Shown here: in pieces, positions 12,163 through 21,153 of the stretch | Position numbering within the stretch: position 1 is the first letter of the stretch | Layout of the letters: the number at the start of each line of letters is the position of its first letter | Origin: Micromussa lordhowensis | Taxonomy: Eukaryota > Cnidaria > Anthozoa > Scleractinia > Lobophylliidae | Length of the DNA stretch: 64,000 nt | Reading direction: 5' to 3' | NCBI GenBank assembly: GCA_964020085.1 | Contig: OZ026600.1 | Location: forward strand, 6,639,848-6,703,847 | The notes under the pieces: generated by a model | Databases searched by the model: none | What the model saw: only the letters and a program-made list of their open reading frames with translations | Told to the model about the DNA's origin: nothing | Program-made: the position numbers and the translations under genes

Positions 12163-12552
12163 CTATTAAAAGACAGAATTGAACAATAATAATAATGAAT
12201 TACATGTGTTATTGGGTAGCCAAAAATAACGACTCAAATCCTTTATTGATATCAAATGTTAAAAATCGAAAAAAAAAAGAAGTATAGAGTCCACGGTATA
12301 CATTCACATGGGGTGTCCGCTTACGAGAGAGGGTAACAAAAGAAAAATCCAATTTTTCATTTTGGAAAGTGTCCGCGTCCGCTTGCGAGAGATTGTCCAC
12401 TTACGGCAATGTGTAAATGCAGAGTTTGACTGGAGGTAAAAAGGGGAATTGAAAACAGCGTCCGTAAGTGTAGAGCTGTCCACTACGAGGGTGTCCGTTA
12501 GCAGAGTATTAACTGTAAACGGTTATTCTGCAAAGATAGATAGAATTGTTAC
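12163..12552 (-). other. Intron with degenerate GTCCGCTTACGAGAG repeats (copy A)
   Basis: This intron separates the HEPN and NB-ARC exons. Its middle holds several imperfect copies of a GTCCGCTTACGAGAG/GTCCGTAAG-like word. Copy B has the same intron at 32030-32422. No gene is seen in it. Confidence 0.6.
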
Positions 12553-13408
12553 CTGCTTCGTCTCGAGTAGGTGATAGTTTCATGGTCAAATCATTGATCT
12601 TTTTTTCCAACGTAGCTATGTCTTCTTTCCTTGCTGTGCTTTCCACTTTCCCCTCTATTGCGGTTGATAGTGCTCTTAGCTCGTCGATATCTGAACTCAT
12701 GCCCTCGAGAAACGCGATGTATGCTTGGGTTTCCTCTTTTGTAGCCTGCTCCAATTTGCGAACTTCTTTTGTGGGAAAGTCCGACTCAGTCAAACTACCA
12801 ATGACATCTATGGGATCTGCCTTGACTCCAAGAGCTTTGAATGCATCCTTAGCATATTGCATGTTTAAATCGAATGTTGATTTGTCAATCTCAGAACTGG
12901 TTGAGTGACAAAGCGAATTTCTTAGCCGTCGAAGTTGATCAATTGCGAGTGCAAATGTCTCAGCCCTGTTTCCACTCAGGCTCATCACAGATGCATGAAA
13001 GTTTCCATGAGGCAACTTATGAGGCTTCACATACAGATCGCTAAGTGTCCTGTGATGACCTTTGCTGTCGGGCAAAGCGAAGGACCGCGCATAAATAGTG
13101 GCCTGGAACAGGGCTGTACAGTCCCATTCTTCGTAAGAGAGGTTTGTGGGAACTTTGGTTGTGCCACCCTCTGAACCAAGAAACAGATTTCTTACCGCAG
13201 TGGAGTCATCCCAAGGTTGAAAACCAGGAAGATGTCCAAAGGTGTTATCCCACATGGATCTGAAAGTATGACGTAATGCCTTGGGGAATTCATTCAATAC
13301 TATGGAAGCAAACTTAAAATAGTTCAACTGCTCGTCCTGAAACGGCTGCAGAGCCATCCTTCCCAATATCAGCAGTGATGAAGGACCTGTTGGACTACCT
13401 GTCAAAGC
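12553..13408 (-). CDS. HEPN (DZIP3-like) exon of the copy-A immune gene
   Basis: This exon is bounded by a TTTTTTTAG acceptor and a GAAGCAG|GTAACA donor; the reading phase joins the NB-ARC exon. It encodes about 285 residues: a GRMALQPFQDEQLNYFKFA start typical of cnidarian DZIP3-like HEPN proteins, a globular helical domain, the motif RNSLCH (HEPN Rx4H, the catalytic pair of HEPN RNases) and a C-terminal coiled coil (TLEKKINDLTMKL). The ATG seen in GRMALQ may not be the start; an upstream exon is likely. It is almost identical to copy B and is itself undamaged, but it belongs to a broken gene. Confidence 0.75.
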
Positions 13409-13923
13409 CTAAAAAAACAGGACCCTCAATGTTACTTTGGGTCTCTTAAAGGAGGAGATCACTCCAGAAAACGTATATTTTTTGTCAACGCTAATAAAAA
13501 CCTCACACTGTTTAGCCACTAATTGAAGTTTCAGCCTCTAAAGTGCAGGTTTGTCTTGTGAAATTTATCTCCAAAGAAGCCCAAAATTCAACATTATTGC
13601 CGCCATTTGGAACAGTACTCAGCAGGTCACCCGCGTTTTGGCGACGTCATTCTGTTTAAGAGATGTTGTCCAAATGGGTTCTGGCAAACCTTTTAACTGT
13701 CACTCTGGACTATGGCTGCTCTTGAGCCGTATTATTTTGAGCCAAACATGCTTCAAAGTCAGTAGTATAGTATAGTGAGGTTGATAATCGCATGGCAAAT
13801 AGTACATTTTGCTAACCTTGTGAAGGACGCCAAGGTCAGTTGCAGGTTTTTCTCCTTCCCGCCAATTTCGAGTCACACGACGCCACAGAAATACAGTTTC
13901 AAAATGGCGGCCTTCGAAGTCGC

Positions 13924-14033
13924 TTCTTCTTCTTCTTCTTCTTCTTCTTCTTCTTCTTCTTCTTCTTCTTCTTCTTCTTCTTCTTCTTCTTCTTCTTCTT
14001 CTTCTTCTTCTTCTTCTTCTTCTTCTTCTTCTT
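13924..14033. repeat. (TTC)n microsatellite, copy A only
   Basis: About 36 tandem TTC triplets. In copy B the same place holds only a short TTCTTTCGAGACGAG stretch (about 33793-33810), so the expansion postdates the duplication. Poly-Ser and poly-Phe frames here are repeat artefacts. Confidence 0.95.
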
Positions 14034-14696
14034 TCTTTAGAATAGTAAGTACTTCAGAGGCTGAAACGTCAGTGAGTGGAAAATATGAATATTAACTTGC
14101 TATTGTTGAAGACAAAAAAGTAAAAGCTTTTTGGAGTGACCTCTTTTAAATGATAAATAAATATTGTTGAAGAGAATGATGGGGTTGAAGGGTGGAAATG
14201 AGTCTCGGTTGGGTACAATGGCAACCAGGTGCACCCTCAGAATGCCGATAAATGCCTATCGTCTCAAACAGACTCTGTCACCAGGTCAGTTGTTGCACAT
14301 CCTCATTGTTGTTACCCTGGTAATGCAGTTTCCTACAAACTGTAGCTGAGGAACAAAGTCAAAATGCGAGTATCTGGCGCCTTCAAATCAGTAATAGGAT
14401 CACAGTGGCTAAGGGAAAGACAACCCTGACAAACAAAATCCTTGGCCCTCCAGGTTGGAGGATGAACAGTAAGCCAACTCTCTACTCTCAAAAAAGCCTC
14501 TAGTTCCAAGGCAAAAGCATCTACAGGAATTCGCAAGACTCAACTTTTACTAACTTCTACTAACTTCGAGGCCACAAAAACAGGAAGTGGCGTTGAAATT
14601 TTGTGGTTTGGGACTGAGAAAAGAGAGGTGTGGGAGGTTGGCATTACATTGATTAAAATCAGAAGTCAATTTTCTTATTACAGACACATAATCCAC

Positions 14697-14819
14697 CTTA
14701 CATGAAGGCTGGGAGCGTTGAAACGTAAACCAAACTTTCAAGAATTCCGAAGAATTCCAAACGAAGTTTGTACAGTCTACTATTATTAAGGCCAATTCGT
14801 CAAACTGAGTAACGTCCAT
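14697..14819 (-). CDS. Candidate 5' coding exon of the copy-A immune gene
   Basis: An ATG in good context (AAAATGGACG) opens 41 codons (MDVTQFDELALIIVD...) up to a possible AAG|GTGGAT donor. Joining it to the HEPN exon keeps the frame (phase 0). Copy B has the same exon at 34595-34473. There is no family evidence for these 41 residues, so this is a splice-based inference only. Confidence 0.3.
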
Positions 14820-14999
14820 TTTGCTGTAAACTTTGTAAGAGGGTCTCAGTGGAGATATTCCTTTGACGGCTGACGGTTACAAATACGCCGTTTTGATGGT
14901 TGACAGTTAAATGTTAGGTCATTTGACGATTAATTGTTCGGAATGATGTACAATGTGAGGATGAATGGAATTCTAACATTATTCTCCCTTTGTGACGTT

Positions 15000-15830
15000 T
15001 GTAGTGCTGACTGGCGATCAATATGATGGCCCACTTGAACAACAGAAGCAGGATAGCCAATTCCATCCACTCTCACAACCACGCAGTAAAATCCATCATT
15101 CTAAAAAACTTTAAGCTACTTCAAAGTGATCCCAATACTGGTAGAATCTTTTCGCAACCTCCATTAATTTCATTCAAACGCGACAAAACATACGTAACCT
15201 TTTAGTCAGAAGTGCATTCCAAACAAGTGATTAACCCGAAACTTTTAAATGCGCACGCGCACGATGCAAAACTGTTCTTTTCATTCGTAACGTTGAGAAA
15301 ATATCTTGACCCAAGCGATCCATCCAGATCATTGATCATTTCACCTGTACCTCAGCGAATGTGATCCACTGCATAACTTGCACTCTTTGGTTATACACCG
15401 GCGAAACAGGGACACGACGATTCCCAGAACACCTTCGTGACGTAGAGAAAGACGACAAAAGCGCATCTATACCGGTCGCGAGACACTTTAATCTCCCCAA
15501 TCATTCTAAAGAACATATGGCAGTCTGCGGCCTTTCCCTACATCAACTAAAGGAAGCACAGAAAGTCGAAAAACTGTAGAACAAAAATGTATTTTTCAAA
15601 ACGGTACTCTTAACTCTCACGGTATCAACGAACGCTTTTCGTTCAACTAATCTATTCTGTTGTTTTCACGTTACCATGCACCAACCAATAGCGTAGCTCC
15701 ATCTTTCTGTATATAAACCACACATAACCCACAATTCCTCAATTTGCCCCGAGGACGGGCTAACGCTCGAAACGTCAGCTTTCAAATCTCTTTACGGTGG
15801 CCAATTCACATCATCAACTCAGTTGATAAA
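15000..15830 (+). pseudogene. Penelope-like retroelement remnant (RT tail + GIY-YIG endonuclease)
   Basis: The plus strand holds pieces of one element in broken frames. First is the RT C-terminal linker (ILKNFKLLQSDPNTG, FSQPPLISFKRDK), then a Cys-containing linker with two stops, then a GIY-YIG-like endonuclease stretch (LYTGETGTRRFPEHLRDVE, PVARHFNLPNHSKEHM, CGLSLHQL). After it come INERFS-type tail sequence and a terminal region with GGGCTAACGCTCGAAACGTC, the decayed hammerhead-like end of such elements. Penelope-like elements reverse-transcribe their RNA at nicks made by GIY-YIG. The element is dead: stops, no complete RT. Confidence 0.75.
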
Positions 15831-15839
15831 ACCAAATTG

Positions 15840-15851
15840 TCTTGTAATACT

Positions 15852-15887
<36 letters not shown>

Positions 15888-16249
15888 TTACCCCCTTTAT
15901 ACATTTAAAATTAGTTTGTTGGCTGCAAGCCACACACGAATTCTCTCCAAATCAAAATTAATACAATTATTCATTCCATCAACATCACTACCAGCAAAAG
16001 TGATGACGATGTCATCAGCGTACATCCTTGGTTGGGAATGCTGGAAAGAATTAGGCAGATCATTTATATAATAGATATAGAAGGGACCCAAGAATTGTTC
16101 CCTGTGGAACACCACAGTGAAGGAACGTTTTAGACGATTTATTCCCGTTTACTAAACACGTTTGGGTTCGATTTTTTTAAATAACAGTAGAATCGTTGGT
16201 TTGCGGAGCCCTGAATACCATAAGCTTGCAGTTTTGAAAAAAGAATAGT
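15840..16249 (-). pseudogene. LINE (non-LTR) reverse transcriptase fragment, interrupted by the 4.9-kb element
   Basis: The minus-strand frame 16115-15897 encodes the RT core: [16 protein letters not shown], the catalytic box MYADDIVITFAGSD (YADD) and the LAANKLILN tail. Upstream, toward 16249, lies LLSKLQAYGIQG-type sequence, and the VDHT codons sit exactly at the insertion point. The rest of the fragment continues on the other side of the inserted element (21154 to about 21180). This is a decayed CR1/Jockey-like LINE. Confidence 0.75.
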
Positions 16250-16255
16250 GTGGTC
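16250..16255. other. Left 6-bp target-site duplication GTGGTC
   Basis: GTGGTC occurs directly before AGTAGTAGACG (left end) and directly after CTACTACT (right end, 21148-21153). The empty site at 24851-24856 has one GTGGTC. Six-base duplications are the rule for Polinton/Maverick integrases. Confidence 0.9.
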
Positions 16256-16987
16256 AGTAGTAGACGTTCATTGGAATTAAGCCTTGCTTACTAATTTGGA
16301 TTTACGCATACTAATTTGGTTTTACGCATACTAATGAGGTGCCTTCCTCCATACTAATGAGGTGCCTTCCTCCATACTAATGAAGTGCCTTCCTCCATAC
16401 TAGTGAGCGTCGCTCTAGTACAATACAAACAATACACCTGCGCAGACTTGCCCATTATCCCCGATTGGCTCATGTAGAGTTTATTAAAGCGGGTAGATTT
16501 CGAAAGCGCCATTCCTTTATTCAACTTGAAGTCGCTGGAAACTTGAAAACGTTGTTTGAGTTTCGAAACGTTAATCGTGAAGATGGCTTTTTTCAACAAC
16601 ATTGTTGATTTTCAAGCTGCTTTGAACGCTTGCGTATCAGTCCGTGAATCTTAGCTAACGGCTCGATTTTTCCGCTCCGTTAGTCACGCACTGAACTCCA
16701 CTTTCAACCCTAGATTTCCATACAAACTCCAACGGAAAAGCCCATGGGACAGCTCTACCATTAAAATTACAACAATAGAAGTTCAGAGCGCTAATTAATT
16801 GTCAACACGCGACAATAAATATTTTTGAACAACGCGTTTTCTTAAGAGACTTTTGTGCTTGTTATTAGCGAATACAAAAAAGAAATAATACACACAGATT
16901 TGAAATGAATACACCAAAATTACAACAACTACAAAATGTTTATGAGTTAAGTATCAGGAAATAAGGATGCAATCAATCGTCTTCATC
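16256..16987 (+). repeat. Left terminal inverted repeat (copy A element)
   Basis: About 730 bp. It starts with subrepeats of CATACTAATGAGGTGCCTTC and CATACTAATTTGG. The middle is diverged from the right arm, while the outer part and the inner part (NTTGTCAACACGCGACAATAA-type, then GATGCAATCAATCGTCTTCATC) are strongly conserved. The inner end includes the last codons of the acidic CxxC gene. Confidence 0.85.
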
Positions 16988-17817
16988 TTCGCTTGGAGGA
17001 TAATGAGTCCTTTTTAAAGTTTTTGAATCAATGTGTTTCACCGTGTGGCAGTCAGCGCACCAAATAAATCCGTCTGTCAAGTGTTTACGATCAACAGGAA
17101 TTTGATGTACACATATCAGACAAATACTATAACCATCTTGCCAGAAACATCTAGGGCACTTGACTACGGCTCTTTCGTAAACGTTCTCTCCGTTGCAATA
17201 GTAGCAAGGACGTTTTACTGTAAGCAAAATCTCTGAACTTGCTGTTTCTTCAGAATATGGAACGTCTGAATTTCCGTCAGGTTCCAGATCTGGGTTTTCC
17301 GATTCTTGATCACTAATTTCAGAGGCTGTCTCTGTGTCATCTTCGTTATCACTGCTTTCGGAGACCATTTCTTTATCACCAGCCTCACTGTCTTTATCTT
17401 GATAGGCTTGTTCTTTTTCCAATAGTTTTGCCAAAATTCTCTTATTCTGTATCAAACGCTCATTGATTCCTAACTCTGCCAACCCATCTATAAATGTTTT
17501 GAGGGTGCGGGGTTTAACAATTATATCGTCGCTATTGGGGTGTAACACATATTGCAACAGCTCTGAAATGTTCGTCACTGGTATTATTCGCTGGTTTCGG
17601 AGTAACTGTCCGCGAGGTGTCCAAAACAAGATATCTTTGGAAGCCGCCTTGCTGTGTAATAGATCGGAGGCCTTTTGTCGAGAAACGAGTTCGGAAAGAC
17701 CTTCTATAAAACATCTTTAATTCGAGGTTCTTCGTTATCACTTTCATCGTTTTCACTAGCGTTGGTGTCTTCATAATCACTCTCTTCCTCTTCATCCCAG
17801 TCGACTTTTCTCTTCAT
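16973..17817 (-). pseudogene. Acidic protein with C-terminal CxxC zinc-ribbon array, frameshifted (copy A)
   Basis: The ATG at 17817 starts a very acidic 37-codon frame that hits TAG at 17704-17706. The main frame (17629-16973, and open upstream to that point) continues the same protein, so one base is missing or extra in the short T run at about 17706-17711. The protein has an acidic middle (SESSDNEDD) and a C-terminal cluster of paired cysteines (CYYC, CPRC, CLIC, CADC), suggesting a RING/zinc-ribbon fold that might act in transcription or DNA binding. The same lesion is in copy B, so it predates the duplication. The last codons (DEDD-stop) lie in the inverted repeat. No family name is offered. 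Confidence 0.65.
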
Positions 17818-17884
17818 ATTGACCAGCACTCGTTAAAGTCAAGAACCGACTGATTGATTATACTACAGACTAGGTCGCGACGTT

Positions 17885-18210
17885 TTATAACATTAGGGGC
17901 CCTATGCTAGTTAGAACTGAGATTAGCAAATCTTGTATAAATCCTCTACCTTCTTGAGCGAGGGTTAGCTTCTTTGTCTTGTAAGGAACACTTGATTCAA
18001 CGAGACTAACAAGGACATCTATATGCTTTTTTAAGTTGCGCTTCACTTCTTTAGAGACTGGTATGTTTCTATGACACATATTAAAAAGAATTTGAACTAA
18101 TGCGTGTATCTGTTCGGGGGTAGCTGTCTCTAGAAAAAGTGACGCTAATGTTCTGGTTAACAAGTTAAGAGATGAAGGAAAGGTAGATTGTTCTTTACTA
18201 CTCGAGACAT
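17885..18210 (-). pseudogene. Small helical gene with likely frameshift near its start (copy A)
   Basis: The open frame 18163-17885 encodes 92 helical residues (LTRTLASLFLETATPEQIHALVQ..., ending SVLTSIGPLML). The nearest good ATG, at 18210 (ATGTCTCGAGTAGT), is out of frame with it after about 12 codons, and the track's first codon is TTG, so the natural start seems cut off by an indel. The break is identical in copy B. The product is unknown; small Leu-rich proteins in this position occur in cnidarian Polinton-like elements. Confidence 0.5.
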
Positions 18211-18278
18211 GGTCGTAAAATGATTAAAGATAACAGGTATCAGTATTTTATAATTTTGCCAGGGAGTCCCACTTAAAT

Positions 18279-18704
18279 TTACGACCAAAGTTGGAAGTGG
18301 TCTTGGTCTTGATCCAACACAACTGTTTTTCGTTTCTTGAACGGGGGTAAACCACGAAACTGCACTTTTCTTTTTGCAGCTTTTCGACCACTCCCAGCCT
18401 GATGTACTAGTCCAGCAATAGCTTCTTTACTACGCTTTGCCAGCGCTGTGTTTACATTGTTTCCTTCCAGAACATCTTGAGCCACTTGGGCTCCGGTTTG
18501 TAACGCCTTTTTGCCCAGTACCTTAGCACCTTGTTGTCAATGAGGCATCGCCCAACGGAAAAGACCTTTAAATATGGAACCTAAGCCATACCCCTGCTGA
18601 AATCGAGATCCGCGAAAAGCCGGTAAATTGCCTCCGTTTTGTTTAGTTTGGTTTAAATAGTATTCTTCGTACAACTGGTTATTCGGACTGTAAAGTTTCC
18701 TCAT
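18279..18704 (-). pseudogene. Virion-like small basic/Gly protein with in-frame stop (copy A)
   Basis: From the ATG at 18704 the frame reads MRKLYSPNNQLYEEYYLNQT, then a Gly-rich hydrophobic stretch (FQQGYGLGSIFKGLFRWAMPH), a TGA codon, then a 78-codon basic tail (GKKALQTGAQVAQDVL, RKAAKRKVQFRGLPPFKKRK). The GLGSIFKGLFR + GKKALQTGA layout resembles the hydrophobic/basic minor capsid proteins of adintoviruses and adenovirus core proteins. The TGA is present in both copies, so the gene was dead before the duplication. Confidence 0.6.
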
Positions 18705-18796
18705 TTTTTAAAAGTTCACAGGTCTGTTCTGACGAAAATGAAGTGTAAGTAACACTTTCGCAAGCTCAAATGGCACTGATTCTCCTGTGTCGTGCT

Positions 18797-19108
18797 TTAT
18801 ATGGTTTTCGATATGGTTATAGAACAATAGGAAGAGGAGGAGGGAAAACAATAGAATTGTGGAGGGGGAGGAGGAGGAGGAGGAGGAGGAGGAGGAGGAG
18901 GAGGAGGAGGAAAACAATAGAATTGTGGTGGTGGTGGTGGTGGAGGTAGTGGAGGTGATGGAAAACAATAGAATTGTGGTGGAGGTGGTGGAAAACAATA
19001 GAATTGTGGTGGTGGTGGTGGTGGAGGTTGTGGTGGTGGAGGAGCTGGCAGTGGTGGTGGAGGTGGTGGTGGTGGTTGAAGCCTATATAAATGTGGAGCA
19101 TCATACAC
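18797..19108 (-). CDS. Proline-rich repeat ORF with PPPPQFYCFP units (copy A)
   Basis: Four PPPPQFYCFP-like units follow DAPHLYRLQ. The frame has no ATG (it begins at GTG after a stop), so translation is doubtful. The TYC-rich unit boundaries (AGAATTGTGG/AAAACAATAG on the plus strand) are well conserved between units, and both copies keep the frame although unit numbers differ. It could be a spacer repeat array between divergent genes rather than a gene; the GGA/GGT purine tract is the dominant DNA feature. Confidence 0.3.
   Translation of the reverse strand: MYDAPHLYRLQPPPPPPPPLPAPPPPQPPPPPPPQFYCFPPPPPQFYCFPSPPLPPPPPPPQFYCFPPPPPPPPPPPPPPPPPQFYCFPSSSSYCSITISKTI
18867..18911. repeat. (GGA)n purine tract (copy A)
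   Basis: About 15 GGA triplets here versus about 35 in copy B (38617-38722). It is a strand-asymmetric triplet repeat next to GGT runs, in the spacer between divergent gene sets. Confidence 0.9.
19084..19091 (+). promoter_or_regulatory. TATA box of the packaging ATPase gene (copy A)
   Basis: TATATAAA lies 55 bp before the ATPase ATG, right after the GGT/GGA tract. A start about 25-30 bp downstream (near TTGTCAGTTTG) would give a short leader. Copy B keeps it at 38896-38903. Confidence 0.55.
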
Positions 19109-19145
19109 ATTTTGTCAGTTTGCGCTAAGCTTTGAATGAGTTGAC

Positions 19146-19859
19146 ATGAGTTGGTCCTGTCCTGTTTGTCACAAGGATGTTTCTAGAAAAGATAGTATGC
19201 AAAGAGATATGAACAGAAAACACAGTAATTCCAATTTTGCTCCAGTCATACCGATGTCTCAAGAAAAGTGTCAGCGGTTTCAATTGGTCCATTCATTTAC
19301 TTGCATGGTTGCAGGGATGACCGGTTCGGGAAAAACTGTCAGGGTACAATCACTGTTACAACAAGCTCAAACCGTGATCGATCAACCACCGGAGAGAATA
19401 ATCTGGTGTTATTCACAGTGGCAAAACGCCTACACGCAATTATTGATGATGATACCAACAATCGAATTTGGCAAGGGGATCCCGAAATCCCTGGAAAATG
19501 ATTCCTATTTAGATGTCAACATAGACAACCTGATTGTCATTGAGGACCAAATGATTGAAGATAATCGGATCGTGAACCTGTTTACAAAAAGATCGCATCA
19601 CCGATATCTGAGCGTTATTTACATTGTGCAAAACCTGTTCCATCAAGGCAAAGGCAACCGAAGCATCGGCTTAAACAGTCATTACTTGGTTCTTTTCAAA
19701 AATCCTCGGGATAAACTGCAGATTTTGACTCTAGCCAAACAAATGTATCCAAGTGAAACTGCTTGGTTTATCAAAGAGTACGAAGAGGCGGCGCGAAGAC
19801 CATATGGATATCTTTTTGTAGACCTCAGGCCAACGACTCCAGAGAGATGTAGATTGTGA
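19146..19859 (+). CDS. C2H2 zinc-finger + A32-like DNA-packaging ATPase (copy A element)
   Basis: 237 residues. Residues 5-25 form a C2H2-like finger (CPVC ... NRKH), but the first histidine position holds Asp (QRDMNRKH). Residues 56-64 are the P-loop GMTGSGKT and about 130-135 the Walker B LIVIED; IYIVQNLF and NSHYLVLFKNPRD follow, the sensor-like pattern of the FtsK/HerA A32-type packaging ATPases of Polintons and large DNA viruses. Such ATPases pump the genome into the capsid. It is the only full-length hallmark gene in this element. The next gene's ATG follows 4 bp after the stop, as in a polycistronic or overlapping viral layout. The open frame in both copies, while neighbours are dead, may be chance or recent loss of selection. 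Confidence 0.85.
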   Translation: MSWSCPVCHKDVSRKDSMQRDMNRKHSNSNFAPVIPMSQEKCQRFQLVHSFTCMVAGMTGSGKTVRVQSLLQQAQTVIDQPPERIIWCYSQWQNAYTQLLMMIPTIEFGKGIPKSLENDSYLDVNIDNLIVIEDQMIEDNRIVNLFTKRSHHRYLSVIYIVQNLFHQGKGNRSIGLNSHYLVLFKNPRDKLQILTLAKQMYPSETAWFIKEYEEAARRPYGYLFVDLRPTTPERCRL

Positions 19860-19863
19860 ACAA

Positions 19864-20504
19864 ATGTCTTACCCGGCAAGGAAAGATTCGACAAAGGATT
19901 CGACGAGAATAAAATTTCCCAAGAACTGCTCCATTGCCTCAAACAACAAACTCTGATGGTGCCTCCGCCAATTTCGGAGATGCAACGCATTCAGAATAAT
20001 ATGGATAATCTCCTGTATCGTACAAACCTTGAAGAGGACCAAAAAGCGAAGTAGTACATGCAGTTGCAAAAGAAGTTATTAAACTATAAACACCAGCTCA
20101 AATCTTTAATACCTGAAGCAACAATACCCACCCAACTCCAAGAGCCAAATCAAATTTCTACGAATGTACTGACAGGCGACTTACCAACTGCGCCAAACCC
20201 CGTTCAAGAACCACCAGAAATCATACCAGCGAGTCCTGTTCAGGTACCAACCCAAGTGACAGCCCCACAAGCCTTATCTACCATGGCAACCTCTTCCTCT
20301 ATCTCATCTCCCTCCCTCCCTGCCTCCACTTTGACTCCCCCTCCCACAGTCGAAACGCTGTCACCAGTTAGAAAGTGTAAATGCCCCCAGTCTGTCCAAT
20401 TTTTAAATTACCTGGACTATGAACCGAAGAAAGCCTCTAGACGATCTCAATGTTTACACAGGACTTCGCCTTACAAGTACTCTCAATACGATGAAGACGA
20501 TTGA
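19864..20504 (+). pseudogene. Coiled-coil/Pro-rich protein after the ATPase, with frameshift and stop (copy A)
   Basis: ATG TCT TAC at 19864 starts a 30-codon frame that ends at a TGA. The long-lived frame (ISQELLHCLKQQTLMVPPP, then MQRIQNNMDNLLYRTNLEED) begins about 7 codons in, pointing to one indel near 19885. At 20052 copy A has TAG where copy B has CAG, so this stop is newer than the duplication. The protein has a helical/coiled middle, a Pro/Ser/Thr-rich stretch and a conserved basic tail (RKCKCPQSVQFLNYLDYEPK). The final DEDD-stop codons fall within the right inverted repeat. The role is unknown; its place suggests a virion or packaging partner. Confidence 0.6.
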
Positions 20505-21147
20505 TTGCATCCTAATTTCCTGATACTTACTGACTCATAAACATTTTGTAGTTGTTGTAATTTTGGTGTATTCATTTCAAAACTGTGTGTATTATTTTTT
20601 TGTATTCGCTAATAACAAGCAATTAAGTCTCTTAAGAAAACGCGTTGTAAAAAATATTCATTGTCGCGTGTTGACAATTAATTAGTGGTCTGGACTTCTA
20701 TTGTTGTAATTGCAATGGTAGAGCTGTCCCATGGGCTTTTCCGTTGGAGTTTGTATGCAAATCTATGTTTGTATGAAAGCGGAGTCCAGTGCGTGACTAA
20801 CGGAGCGGAAAACTCGAGCAGTTAGAGAATAATATATTCACTCTGTCTCTCTCTCGTCAGCAAAGCTGAGAGTTCAGATAAAAACTTAAATATGTAACGA
20901 AAGACTCTTCATGAGCCAATCAGTGTTAACTATTAGCGGGCAAGCCCAGGCAATCTTATTGTTTTTATTGTACTAGAGTGACGCTTATTAGTAAACCTAG
21001 ACACTTCATTAGTATGGAGGAAGGCACCTCATTAGTATGGATGGAGGCACTTCATTAGTATGGAGGAAATCTACATTAGTATGCGTAAAACCAAATTAGT
21101 ATGCGTAAATCCGGAACAAGGCTTAATTCCAATGAACGTCTACTACT
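20490..21147 (-). repeat. Right terminal inverted repeat (copy A element)
   Basis: About 660 bp, the complement of the left arm: outer CATACTAATGAGG subrepeats, a diverged middle, and an inner conserved part reaching into the coiled-coil gene's stop codon. It ends ...CGTCTACTACT. Confidence 0.85.
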
Positions 21148-21153
21148 GTGGTC
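21148..21153. other. Right 6-bp target-site duplication GTGGTC
   Basis: Matches the left duplication and continues into CACAGTAATGAAGGC, the rest of the interrupted LINE fragment. Confidence 0.9.

Larger units (their letters stand above)
16256..21147. mobile_element. 4.9-kb non-autonomous Polinton/Maverick-like element, copy A
   Basis: The ends are exact. They begin AGTAGTAGACGTTCATTGG and end with its inverted complement (5'-AG...CT-3'), with long terminal inverted repeats and a 6-bp target duplication; the empty allele-like site is present at 24.85 kb. Inside are a zinc-finger packaging ATPase (open frame), an acidic CxxC protein, two small virion-like genes, a Pro-rich frame and a coiled-coil protein. 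There is no major capsid, protease, polymerase B or integrase gene, so transposition and any packaging needed helper proteins. Full Polintons run about 15-20 kb. Confidence 0.85.

Noticed and set aside
13775..14095. Poly-Ser and poly-Phe proteins
   Set aside because: Translation of the TTC microsatellite that is absent from copy B.
16354..16602. 82-codon ORF in the left inverted repeat of the 4.9-kb element (and its copy at 36.1 kb)
   Set aside because: Contains the translated CATACTAATG subrepeats; not matched in the right arm and no family features.
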